Source: Bacteroidia bacterium
Lineage (GTDB): Bacteria; Bacteroidota; Bacteroidia; CAILMK01; JBBDIG01
Direction: 5' to 3'
NCBI GenBank assembly: GCA_040880525.1
Contig: JBBDIG010000038.1
Span: forward strand, 1 to 57,474
DNA length: 57,474 bases
Below the pieces are notes generated by a model. That model worked only from the letters and a program-made list of their open reading frames with translations. It did no database searches and had not been told where the DNA came from. How positions within the stretch are numbered: position 1 is the stretch's first letter; every line of letters begins with the position of its first letter. The position numbers and the translations under genes are program-made. Shown piece by piece: positions 45,201 to 53,263 of the stretch.

Positions 45201-45701
45201 TCAGATTCGTGTCAGTTGCTCAATAATTTGCGCATGTTGAGGAAATGTTGCGGTCAGCTCTCCTCTGTCAGCCAGTTCAAAATCAGCAAAGTCGAAACCG
45301 GGCGATACGGTGCAGCCAGTGAGCGAAAAGGAATCTGCATCTTTTACCGAAGAGGCAAACCAGCAACCGGCAGGCACCACGAATTGAGGAAGCTCGCCAA
45401 CCTCAAAATCCAGCCCTACATCCTGTGGCCGGTACTCACCATTGGGGTAAATAACATGAATGCGAATCGCTGAGCCCTGATAGAAATGCCAAATTTCATC
45501 CTGCTTTATCCGGTGGAAAGCAGAAAAATTTTCGGAAGTGAGCAGAAAGTAAATGCTTGTAGAATAATTCCTGCTGCCGCTGAATTGCGGACCTAAGGCC
45601 TGCTGAGGGATATTTCCCAGGCTGCGATAGACTTCTCGATAAAAACCGCCTTCGGGGTGCGGCAAAAGCTGAAGCCACTCAATAATCGTCCGGATTTCCA
45701 T
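45201..45701 (-). CDS. Cupin_5 (DUF985) family protein
   Basis: 166 residues. The pattern IIEWLQLLPHPEGGFYREVYRS, TSIYFLLTSENFSAFHRIKQDEIWHFYQGSAIRIHVI, FVVPAGCWFASSV and SLTGCTVSPGFDFADFELADR matches the DUF985 cupins. His/Asp/Glu residues placed to bind a metal or a sugar are visible (FHR, DEIWHFY). The function of the family is not settled; sugar-nucleotide or small-acid chemistry has been proposed. Third gene of an operon with the Ldh_2 and LutA-like genes, 14 bp after the former. Confidence 0.88.
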   Translation of the reverse strand: MEIRTIIEWLQLLPHPEGGFYREVYRSLGNIPQQALGPQFSGSRNYSTSIYFLLTSENFSAFHRIKQDEIWHFYQGSAIRIHVIYPNGEYRPQDVGLDFEVGELPQFVVPAGCWFASSVKDADSFSLTGCTVSPGFDFADFELADRGELTATFPQHAQIIEQLTRI

Positions 45702-45715
45702 CAGATATTCAAATT

Positions 45716-46807
45716 TTAAATCGCCAATTCTACTTTGTATTCTTTTGAAAGTTCAGATAAACCTTCCACAACTTTTGGGTGCAGGGGAATTCCCTTTGCC
45801 ATACGTGTTGCTTCATGTGCTGCTTCCGGTTCTCCGGGAATCAGGACCCGTTCCACCCCCGGTGCGGGCTTTGATTTTTTGATATGCTCAATCCATATAT
45901 CCATCGAAGTTTTGAAATCCTCAACCGGCCGGAAAGCATCAATGCGCCAGGCACCCACAAAATGGCCTAATCCCTGGCCCACCTCTTCGCGATGTACATC
46001 AAGAAAAGATACGAAGGGCGGAACCCACTGGCCAAAGTTTGCTCCGGACAATACCCCGCTGAATATATCAACCCAGCCACCCAGTGCATATCCTTTATAG
46101 CTGCTATGCAACAGATCTCCACCCAGCGGCAGCAATGTCCCTCCATCCTTGAGTTCATCAGGATTATTTGATGGCAGGCCCTCCCGCGTCTGAACCCATC
46201 CCTCCGGAATATTTCCGCCCTTGCGCTGCGCAATTTCCAGTTTGCCATTGGCTGCCACAGTGGTGGACATATCTATTATAACAGGTGGAAATTTTCCTGC
46301 GGGAATCGTAACACATACCGGGTTCGTTCCGAACAGGGGTGTGATCCCTCCGGCTGGCGAAACCAACGGACTTGCATTGGTCAGCACAAAGCCAATCATA
46401 TTATGCTTCAGCGCCTTTTCGGCATGGGCTACGGCAACGCCAAAATGCGAGGAATTTTTTACCGCTACCCATCCGGAGCCCACCGCTCTGGCTTTTTCAA
46501 TGGCTATATCCATCGCTTCTCCGGCTATCACGAGGCCAATTCCCTTGTTACCATCGGCCAGAGCGGTGCCAGGCGTTTCGTGCACAATGGCCGTTTCAGC
46601 GTCTGGCAGAATCCGGCCCTGCTTTATCAGCCTTACATATCCCGGCAGCCGTGCTACTCCATGCGAATCAATGCCGCGCAGATCTGCACGCTGAAGCACC
46701 GTGGCTGCGATCGTGGCCTTGTTGTCATTAAATCCGGCAGACAGGAAAATATGACGTGTAAAATCCAGGAGTTTATCAGGATCAGCAAAATATATTTCTG
46801 AGTTCAT
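45716..46807 (-). CDS. Ldh_2 / YlbC-type NAD(P)-dependent 2-hydroxyacid dehydrogenase
   Basis: 363 residues of the Ldh_2 (malate/L-sulfolactate/ureidoglycolate dehydrogenase) family, unrelated to classical Rossmann LDH. Motifs: LRGIDSHGVARLPGYV with the catalytic-type His, ADGNKGIGLVIAGEAMDIAI, VKNSSHFGVAVAHAEKA, LTNASPLVSPAGGITPLFGTNPV, DMSTTVAANGKLEIAQRKGGNIP, and SYKGYALGGWVDIFSGVLSGA. The family reduces or oxidises 2-hydroxyacids such as malate, lactate, ureidoglycolate or 2,3-diketo-gulonate. The substrate is not visible. It lies 33 bp after the LutA-like gene. Confidence 0.9.
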   Translation of the reverse strand: MNSEIYFADPDKLLDFTRHIFLSAGFNDNKATIAATVLQRADLRGIDSHGVARLPGYVRLIKQGRILPDAETAIVHETPGTALADGNKGIGLVIAGEAMDIAIEKARAVGSGWVAVKNSSHFGVAVAHAEKALKHNMIGFVLTNASPLVSPAGGITPLFGTNPVCVTIPAGKFPPVIIDMSTTVAANGKLEIAQRKGGNIPEGWVQTREGLPSNNPDELKDGGTLLPLGGDLLHSSYKGYALGGWVDIFSGVLSGANFGQWVPPFVSFLDVHREEVGQGLGHFVGAWRIDAFRPVEDFKTSMDIWIEHIKKSKPAPGVERVLIPGEPEAAHEATRMAKGIPLHPKVVEGLSELSKEYKVELAI

Positions 46808-46840
46808 TTGAGAAAAATCTAATGGTAGATTGAAAATGCG

Positions 46841-47560
46841 TCACCAACCGGAAGCAAGTACATCCGCAATATGAAGTGATCGCAACTTCAGGTTCTTATT
46901 ACGAATGTAGCCGTCCAGATGCAGCAGGCAGCTATGGTCGGTTGATATCAGATATTCGGCACCGGTTTCAAGGGCGTGGGTTACTTTCTGCTCGGCCATC
47001 GCCACAGAAATGGATTCAAATTTTACGGCAAAGGTGCCTCCGAATCCGCAGCATGTTTCCACCTCATTCATCTCCACAAGTTCCAGTCCTTGCACATTTG
47101 CCAGCAACTTCCGCGGGGCTGCTTTAATTCCGCATTCGCGAAGGGCGCTGCAGGAATCGTGGTAGGTAGCTTTGCCGGGAAGCGAAGCACCGAGATCCTC
47201 CACCTTCAGCACCTTTACCAGGAATTCGGAAAGCTCATAGATGTTGCTCTGCAATTGTTTGCACTGGTTGTGTCTTGATGAATTCTTGAACAGATCAGTA
47301 TAATAGCTCCGTACCATGCCCACGCACGAAGCAGAAGGAGCCACCACAAAATGATTGCTGCTGAATTCTTCGAGAAATTTTAGTGCAACCTCACGTGCTG
47401 CTTTTTTGTGGCCTGCATTGAAAGCGGGTTGTCCACAGCAGGTTTGCTCCGGGTTGTAGTGCGTTTTACAGCCGGCTTTCCGCAAAACCCTGATCATGTT
47501 AAAGGCGGTTTCCGGAAATAATTGATCTACGAAGCACGGGATAAAGATGTTAGCGGTCAC
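46841..47560 (-). CDS. lutA: LutA-like (Fe-S)-binding oxidoreductase, two CCG domains
   Basis: 239 residues made of two cysteine-rich CCG domains. The first has IFIPCFVDQLFPETA and QTCCGQPAFNAGH; the second has TYHDSCSALRECG and ETCCGFGGTFAVK. This is the LutA/YkgE layout, the Fe-S subunit of the three-part L-lactate oxidase LutABC. LutB and LutC are not beside it; an Ldh_2 dehydrogenase and a cupin follow instead. Either lutBC lie elsewhere, or this copy works with a different dehydrogenase. Also related to the heterodisulfide reductase CCG domains. Confidence 0.85.
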   Translation of the reverse strand: MTANIFIPCFVDQLFPETAFNMIRVLRKAGCKTHYNPEQTCCGQPAFNAGHKKAAREVALKFLEEFSSNHFVVAPSASCVGMVRSYYTDLFKNSSRHNQCKQLQSNIYELSEFLVKVLKVEDLGASLPGKATYHDSCSALRECGIKAAPRKLLANVQGLELVEMNEVETCCGFGGTFAVKFESISVAMAEQKVTHALETGAEYLISTDHSCLLHLDGYIRNKNLKLRSLHIADVLASGW

Positions 47561-47977
47561 AAGTACTTTTTATAATGATTCCATATACCGGATACCGTTT
47601 TGAGGCAGCCGGTAAAAACGCTCGCAAAGATGCAAGAATCAATGAAGGATTGAATACACCTGAACAAAGCCCGGGAAATTTTAGCGCTCTTGTGTTTTCC
47701 ACAGTGTTTAGAATAAGACTATTTTTTATCTTTCTAATTTATGGTTCTACTATGAATATTATGGAATGTATATAACCGCCAACTAAATCTCCCAATGGGC
47801 GCTTGTTCAATGCCCTGCTCCGTAGCTAAAAAGCAAAATACCAGAACATTTGAGCGCCTTTCTAATATTATACAGAAGAATCAAATTTAGAATTGAATAC
47901 TAATATTTTAAAATTTAATAAATAAATGCTAATAATTAAAAGAATTAAAAAATCATCCGTTTTGAACAGTTTTAGTT
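47561..47977. other. 417-bp AT-rich gap without a recognisable gene
   Basis: The half nearest 47977 is very AT-rich. A minus-strand TAAATTTG box occurs at 47882-47889, but it is over 320 nt from the lutA start and may be chance. An open frame of 66 codons (47575-47772, plus strand) has low-complexity, non-protein-like sequence and no family signal. Confidence 0.4.
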
Positions 47978-49381
47978 TTAATCATCAATTCCGCTTTCTT
48001 CCTGGTAGGAATCATAATCTGTATTTACTTTCCAAAGGTTATGATTTTTATTATAAATAATATTATCAGCAGCCAGCAATCCCATTAATATACTATGATC
48101 CTGGTTGTTGTATTTAAATGCACCGTACCTGCCAATTACCTGCAAAGGTTTTACATTGTTAATATGATCAATTACGGGCTGGAGAATGGTTTTGTACCCG
48201 GTTAAATAAATTGGATAGCAATTGGGAACGCGCTCAATATGCCAGTCAACCACTTTATTTCCTTTGTTTAGCCCGGTCATGTTCAATTCCTTAATGGCCA
48301 TTTCTGCAATTTTACTGTCATCGCGGCTCCATATCTCATCTTCAAAATTGCACCAATATTCCAGAGAAAGCACGGTTCCTTCCAGGTCTCCGTACAGGCC
48401 GGGCGACCAATTTCTGAAGTTGGTTATGCGTCCTGTATTCAGTTCGGGAGCATGGATATACAGCCAGTTATCGGGAAAAAGAGATTTTCCTTCCACAAGC
48501 AGGTAAACCAGAATCGTGTTGCGGAATTTCAATTTATCAGCAGCCTCCAATGCAGCCTGAGGCGCTCCTGGCAAGGATTTTATAAGCCGCGTCAGAGGCA
48601 TACTGGAAATCACATGATCATATTCTTTCTCCTGATGATCCGCAAATCCTAACTTCATTTTGTCATCATCTACGCTCAATACTTTAGTGAGCGGTTGTCC
48701 TAAATGTATTTTCCCGCCCTGCTCCACAATTTTTGCCGCAATGTTTTTATAGATCATGCCCGTGCCGTGCTGTGGATAGGCAAAATTATCAACGAGGGTT
48801 TTATGCTTGCGTGCATTTACTAGCCCTAATCCATTCTTGATGGCCTCTGCCAGAGAAAATTGTTTAATTCGCTGTGCAGCAAAATCTACATCAATTTCAG
48901 TACACTTCACGCCCCAAAGTTTCTCTGAGTAGGTTTTGAAAAACATCTCAAAAAGTTGCTCTCCAAATTTGTGGCTCACCCATTCTTCAAAATTTTCCGG
49001 GTTTTTATTTGGCTTTATCTGGCCTAATAAAAAACTATTTAAAATAGCAGCCGATTTTATAAAACCCGTTTTTCTGAGCACTTCTAAAATTTTAACAGGA
49101 TAATTATAAAATTGCTTATTATAATATATTCTCGTTAAACGATTGACCAAATGGTAATCATTTCCGGCCATTGAAAACCAGAAGTCATTTACCATTTTGT
49201 TGTTACTGAAAAAACGGTGGGGACCCAGGTCCACTTCATAATCCCAAAGCTTTAGAGTTCTGCACATGCCTCCAACATGTTCGCTGGCTTCATACACATC
49301 CACCGGGTAGCCGGCTTTGGTAAGCCGGCAGGCTGCAGTAAGCCCTGCCGGGCCGGCTCCGATAACGGCAATTTTCTTCAT
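47978..49381 (-). CDS. UGM / protoporphyrinogen-oxidase-like FAD-dependent oxidoreductase
   Basis: 467 residues. The N-terminal FAD fold is KKIAVIGAGPAGLTAACRLTKAGYPVDVYEASEHVGGMCRT. GPHRFFSNNKMVNDFW and YNYPVKILEVL follow, as in UDP-galactopyranose-mutase-like flavoproteins of polysaccharide clusters. EKLWGVKCTEIDVDFAAQRI and the C-terminal QVIGRYGAFKYNNQDHSILMGLLAADNI (FAD-contacting end) support the amine-oxidase/UGM superfamily. True UGM is shorter (~370-390), so the substrate is uncertain. A promoter box lies ~65 nt upstream of the ATG. The surface-polysaccharide role is inferred. Confidence 0.82.
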   Translation of the reverse strand: MKKIAVIGAGPAGLTAACRLTKAGYPVDVYEASEHVGGMCRTLKLWDYEVDLGPHRFFSNNKMVNDFWFSMAGNDYHLVNRLTRIYYNKQFYNYPVKILEVLRKTGFIKSAAILNSFLLGQIKPNKNPENFEEWVSHKFGEQLFEMFFKTYSEKLWGVKCTEIDVDFAAQRIKQFSLAEAIKNGLGLVNARKHKTLVDNFAYPQHGTGMIYKNIAAKIVEQGGKIHLGQPLTKVLSVDDDKMKLGFADHQEKEYDHVISSMPLTRLIKSLPGAPQAALEAADKLKFRNTILVYLLVEGKSLFPDNWLYIHAPELNTGRITNFRNWSPGLYGDLEGTVLSLEYWCNFEDEIWSRDDSKIAEMAIKELNMTGLNKGNKVVDWHIERVPNCYPIYLTGYKTILQPVIDHINNVKPLQVIGRYGAFKYNNQDHSILMGLLAADNIIYNKNHNLWKVNTDYDSYQEESGIDD

Positions 49382-49445
49382 CTTTTATAATCGCTATTTG
49401 ATCAGATAAAATTTTAAATAAATATTTGAAACTTAAAAAAAACGG

Positions 49446-49453
49446 CAAAATTA
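49446..49453 (-). promoter_or_regulatory. Putative -7 box TAATTTTG for the UGM-like gene
   Basis: The minus strand reads TAATTTTGCC, an exact TAnnTTTG match 65 nt before the ATG at 49381. Confidence 0.5.
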
Positions 49454-49614
49454 CAACTTTCCGTCCTTCTATTGATATTTGGCAGACGGTGCATCGGGAA
49501 ATTCAGTGAAAAAATATTTAATGGAAAAGAGCCCTACACACCCCAGGTATCGTTCATTAACCATTTACATCAAATGGATGAGAGGCCGGGGAGACAAATT
49601 GAATGCAAAGCGTG

Positions 49615-49622
49615 TAATTTTG
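49615..49622 (+). promoter_or_regulatory. Putative -7 box TAATTTTG for the S9 peptidase gene
   Basis: An exact TAnnTTTG followed by G, 24 nt before the ATG at 49646. It lies inside the upstream open frame, supporting 49646 as the real start. Confidence 0.55.
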
Positions 49623-49645
49623 GCGCACAACTCAAAAATAAAAGA

Positions 49646-51862
49646 ATGAACCGGTCCTGGATAATTTTACTTGTGCTGTTGATTGCAGTGAACCCTGCCC
49701 GCGCGCAGAAGAAGAAAAAGGATAATGCAAATGAGAATGGTGAAAAAAAGGAACTGACGCTACAGGATATCTGGGCATCAGGGAAGTTTTATCCCAAAGG
49801 AATGACGGGCATAAGGCCTTTGAACGATGGGAAGCATTTTGCCAGGCTGCATAATGACTTCAGTTCTGGCAGCTCATCTCTGCTGCGATACCAATATGAT
49901 GGCGATAAAGTAGATACGCTATTTACGACCGGATGGCTGACCGGAACTGTAGCCGACATTATTTTCGATGACCTTGCCCTTTCTGAATCGGAAAAGACGG
50001 TGATATTGGAAACGGGTACTGTGCCGCTTTACCGGCATTCTTCTAAGGCAATGTATTATCTCTGGAACAAGGACAACCGCCTGGCAAAACCCATTATGGA
50101 GGAGGAACTGGTAATGTATCCGAACCTCTCGGCCCCGGAAGATAAAGTGGCTTTTGTGAAGGACAACAACCTCTACGTCCAGAACCTGGCTGACGACAAA
50201 GTGACGCAGATCACAAAGGATGGCGAAATAAACAAGATCATCAACGGGGCGAGCGACTGGGTTTATGAGGAGGAATTCAAGCTGGTGCAGGCTTATGAAT
50301 GGAACCCTGAAGGAACCCGCATTGCCTACTACAAATTTGACGAGCGTGAGGTGCAGGAATACATGCTGAAAAAGTACACGAACAGTGCTTATCCTGAATC
50401 TTACCGCTACAAATACCCTAAGGTAGGAGCCGTCAACAGCAAGGTGAGCATTTGGATTTACGACTTAAAAACCGGCAAAAACACGCAGGTGGCTCTGGGG
50501 GATGAATACGAATACATTCCCAGGATAAAATGGACCCGCGAGCCGGATGTGCTTTCAATACAACTGATGAACCGTCATCAGAATAAGCAGGAACTGGTTT
50601 TTGCCAATGCCGTCACCGGCACTTCTGAGGTGGTCCTGACCGAGCAAAGCGATACCTATATTGACATTACAGACGATCTTACTTTCCTTCCGGAAAACGA
50701 TTTTTTGTGGACATCTGACCTTAGCGGATACAACCATATTTATTTATATGACAATGAGGGAAACCTGGAACGCCAGATCACGAGCGGTGAATGGGACGTG
50801 ACCGAATTCCTGGGATATGCTGAAAATGATAAAACCCTCTACTATGCAAGTGCTGAGGAATCACCTTTGGAGCGATACATCTACTCCGTGAAGCTGAACG
50901 GAAAAGGCCCGAAAAAGATGACACATAAAAAGGGCTGGAACGATGTGTCCTTCAGCAAAACGTTTGACTATATGATCCACAACTGGAGCGAAGCCACCGA
51001 GCCGCCCGTTGTCGCTATCAGGAAGTCGGGCGGAGCTATGGTAAAAGAGGTGGAGGCGAATAATGAACTCCGCGAAGTGCTTTCAGAATATGACCTGCCG
51101 GAAAAGGAGTTTTTCAGCTTTAAAGGCCCTGACGGGACACTGCTAAACGGCTGGATGATAAAACCTGCTGATTTCAAAGAAAAAAACAAATACCCGGTGT
51201 TGATGACCGTATATGGCGGCCCCGGTTCACAAACAGTGGAAAACCAGTGGAGCAGCTATAATGAAATGTGGTTTCAATACATGGTTTCCAAAGGGTATAT
51301 CGTAGTATCTGTGGATAACCGCGGGACTGGCGCGCGCGGCAGCAATTTCAAGAAGATGACCTACCTGAACCTGGGCAAGTATGAGGTGGAAGATCAAATG
51401 GCGGCAGCCGAATACCTGGGCAACCTTGAATATGTAGACGCCTCGCGGATCGGGATATTTGGCTGGAGCTATGGTGGCTACATGGCTTCCCTTTGCATAA
51501 TGAAAGGAAATGAGCTCTTCAAAACTGCTGTGGCTGTGGCCCCGGTTTCTGACTGGCGTTTTTACGATAATATTTATACTGAGCGGTTTATGCGCACACC
51601 GGAAGAAAATCCTGAAGGGTATAAAGAAAGTTCAGTGCTTACCTATGTAGATCAGTTAAAAGGAAACTACCTGATAGTGCATGGAACTTTTGATGACAAC
51701 GTGCATCCGCAGAACAGCCTGGAACTCATAAAACAATTAATAGCGCGGAACAAAAAGTTCGATTCTGAATTTTACCCTGATAAAAACCACGGGATATATG
51801 GCGGCTATACGAGGCTCCATCTTTTTACGAAAATCACAGATTACCTTCTCTCAAATCTTTAA
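49646..51862 (+). CDS. Dipeptidyl peptidase IV-type S9 family serine peptidase
   Basis: 738 residues from the ATG at 49646, which opens a clear signal peptide (MNRSWIILLVLLIAVNPARAQ). The frame is open 58 codons further upstream, but that part is not protein-like and contains the promoter box. The N-terminal beta-propeller (DPPIV_N, ~80-460) has the substrate-binding pair in YEEEF. The C-terminal alpha/beta hydrolase has Ser608 in GWSYGGYMAS, Asp683 in GTFDDNVHPQ and His715 in KNHGIYGG. It removes dipeptides from the N-terminus of peptides in the periplasm, mainly after Pro. Released dipeptides could be taken up by the POT transporters at 53-57 kb. Two small genes follow at once. Confidence 0.93.
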   Translation: MNRSWIILLVLLIAVNPARAQKKKKDNANENGEKKELTLQDIWASGKFYPKGMTGIRPLNDGKHFARLHNDFSSGSSSLLRYQYDGDKVDTLFTTGWLTGTVADIIFDDLALSESEKTVILETGTVPLYRHSSKAMYYLWNKDNRLAKPIMEEELVMYPNLSAPEDKVAFVKDNNLYVQNLADDKVTQITKDGEINKIINGASDWVYEEEFKLVQAYEWNPEGTRIAYYKFDEREVQEYMLKKYTNSAYPESYRYKYPKVGAVNSKVSIWIYDLKTGKNTQVALGDEYEYIPRIKWTREPDVLSIQLMNRHQNKQELVFANAVTGTSEVVLTEQSDTYIDITDDLTFLPENDFLWTSDLSGYNHIYLYDNEGNLERQITSGEWDVTEFLGYAENDKTLYYASAEESPLERYIYSVKLNGKGPKKMTHKKGWNDVSFSKTFDYMIHNWSEATEPPVVAIRKSGGAMVKEVEANNELREVLSEYDLPEKEFFSFKGPDGTLLNGWMIKPADFKEKNKYPVLMTVYGGPGSQTVENQWSSYNEMWFQYMVSKGYIVVSVDNRGTGARGSNFKKMTYLNLGKYEVEDQMAAAEYLGNLEYVDASRIGIFGWSYGGYMASLCIMKGNELFKTAVAVAPVSDWRFYDNIYTERFMRTPEENPEGYKESSVLTYVDQLKGNYLIVHGTFDDNVHPQNSLELIKQLIARNKKFDSEFYPDKNHGIYGGYTRLHLFTKITDYLLSNL

Positions 51863-51877
51863 GGAAAACCTGGCATA

Positions 51878-52456
51878 ATGGAAGAAAAAACAGAAAGCAA
51901 AAGCAGAAAGTGGATTTGGATTCTGATCTTAATATTGATCATAATCCTGGTGCCCGCAGGTATTTGGGTATTTAAAAATAATGAGATAAAAAATCTTACA
52001 GAAGATTTTGGTCAGGAGCGCCTGGAAATGGAGCGGCAGTTTGAGAGTAAATTCAGGGAAGAGCAAAAGGAACATGCCCGCCTGATGGTGAAGCCACTCA
52101 CCTGGGCCGTTCGGGCTGAGATGATGCGCGATAACCTGGAGCAGGTGAATCAATACCTGTCGCAGTTCGTGAAAGAAAAGAACATACAGCAGGTTATGCT
52201 CGTGGATAATGACGGGCAGATTCTGATCTCTACCGATAAAAAGACTGAGAACGCGGCATTTTCTGAGTGGTATGATGCGGCCTTGCTGCAGGACGGTGAG
52301 ATTACGCTTTCTGAACGTGAAGGAGGAGATGTTGCCATTGTGGCTCCGGTAATGGGTCTCGATACGCGACTGGGAACGCTGGTGGTATTTTACAAGCCTT
52401 CTCAATACGAATCATCATACGAACATTCTGCGGAACCGGAAATTCCAGCAGAATGA
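51878..52456 (+). CDS. Membrane-anchored protein with a Cache-like sensor fold, unknown
   Basis: 192 residues. A single membrane helix (~12-31, WIWILILILIIILVPAGIWVF) is followed by a charged helix (~38-70) and a compact alpha/beta region (~85-175). NIQQVMLVDNDGQILISTDKK and GDVAIVAPVMGLDTRLGTLVVFYKP read like the two strands-plus-turn of a single Cache/PAS-type extracytoplasmic sensor. No kinase, GGDEF or methyl-accepting domain is attached, so any signalling would need a partner. It starts 15 bp after the peptidase gene and overlaps the next gene by 4 bp. I do not recognise a named family. Confidence 0.72.
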   Translation: MEEKTESKSRKWIWILILILIIILVPAGIWVFKNNEIKNLTEDFGQERLEMERQFESKFREEQKEHARLMVKPLTWAVRAEMMRDNLEQVNQYLSQFVKEKNIQQVMLVDNDGQILISTDKKTENAAFSEWYDAALLQDGEITLSEREGGDVAIVAPVMGLDTRLGTLVVFYKPSQYESSYEHSAEPEIPAE

Positions 52457-52947
52457 CGAAAAGCAGTTTTCTTAATGTAGCTAGGATATGGGCTATCCGC
52501 AGGCTTTTGTGGGTGTTGCCTTGCTTCCTTCTCTGCTTTGTCCCGTCCTGCAAAAAAGATCCATTGCTTGGAAACGACATTGAGATTCGCCATGTCTATT
52601 TCCTGAACACCTGTGCAGGTTATTGCACCAGAGAAATCATCCTCAGCCCGGGAACCGTAACCTACATTAAATCAGGACCGAATGACTCGGTTTTTCCTGA
52701 AATACGAATCACGGAGGAGGTGACCGAAGAACAGTGGCAGAGGCTGAGAGCCGCTATTCCCTACAACCACCTAAGCCGGATGCAGGATACTATTGGCTGC
52801 CCCACCTGCGATGACCGGGTAGGTGAGACCCTGCAGGTTACCCGTGGCGATTTCCAAAAATCCGTTTCAATGGAGTTGACTGTCCAACCATCTCCCATCC
52901 AGCCTTTATTGGAAATATTGAGGGAAATTAATTTTTCTTTTCCCTGA
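52453..52947 (+). CDS. Unknown lipoprotein
   Basis: 164 residues. A signal sequence ends in a lipobox-like FVPSC (Cys33). Mature features: FLNTCAGYCTREIILSPGTV, two further Cys in GCPTCDDRVG, and a C-terminal helix (PIQPLLEILREI). The two Cys pairs could form disulfides. The first ATG overlaps the previous stop by 4 bp (ATGA), so it is translationally coupled to the Cache-like gene. I cannot assign a family; the compact C-x3-C and C-x2-C plan recalls small periplasmic DUF6438-type proteins, from memory only. Confidence 0.7.
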   Translation: MTKSSFLNVARIWAIRRLLWVLPCFLLCFVPSCKKDPLLGNDIEIRHVYFLNTCAGYCTREIILSPGTVTYIKSGPNDSVFPEIRITEEVTEEQWQRLRAAIPYNHLSRMQDTIGCPTCDDRVGETLQVTRGDFQKSVSMELTVQPSPIQPLLEILREINFSFP

Positions 52948-52958
52948 GTTGCAGTTCT

Positions 52959-52979
52959 GGGTTCCGGGTTCCGGGTTCC
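52959..52979 (+). repeat. Short tandem repeat, GGGTTCC x3
   Basis: Three perfect copies of a 7-bp unit, followed by a decayed copy (GTGTTCT), 12 nt after the stop of the lipoprotein gene. The 316-bp gap 52948-53263 holds nothing else apart from the promoter box at 53188. Confidence 0.8.
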
Positions 52980-53187
52980 GTGTTCTAGTGATTTGATCAG
53001 GGTATTTGGCTGATGTTTTATCCTTTAACCTTGAGAAAGCCCGCGACCGCTATATTTTATTACCTGTTCAAAATGAATTTTAAAAATTTAAAGAATCATA
53101 GGTTTTAAAAGTTCTGTCTGTATTTTTTCTATTTTTAGCCCCTCAATTTACAATTCACTCAATTGATCGCGATCATCAGCCGATTCA

Positions 53188-53195
53188 TACGTTTG
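53188..53195 (+). promoter_or_regulatory. Putative -7 box TACGTTTG for the first POT transporter
   Basis: An exact TAnnTTTG followed by C, 68 nt before the functional ATG at 53264. ATTG at 53162-53165, 22 nt upstream, could serve as the -33 element. Confidence 0.5.
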
Positions 53196-53263
53196 CGCTT
53201 GCAGCAAGATCTCCTGATCCTCATTGGGTGCTATCCTAACCAATTTTAAATCTATACTTCTTA

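Noticed and set aside
47575-47775. 66-codon plus-strand open frame
   Set aside because: No family, odd composition, no ribosome-binding or promoter support; it lies in an AT-rich gap.
49472-49645. 58-codon extension of the S9 peptidase
   Set aside because: It has no export signal at its start, contains the promoter box, and the ATG at 49646 opens a clean signal peptide.
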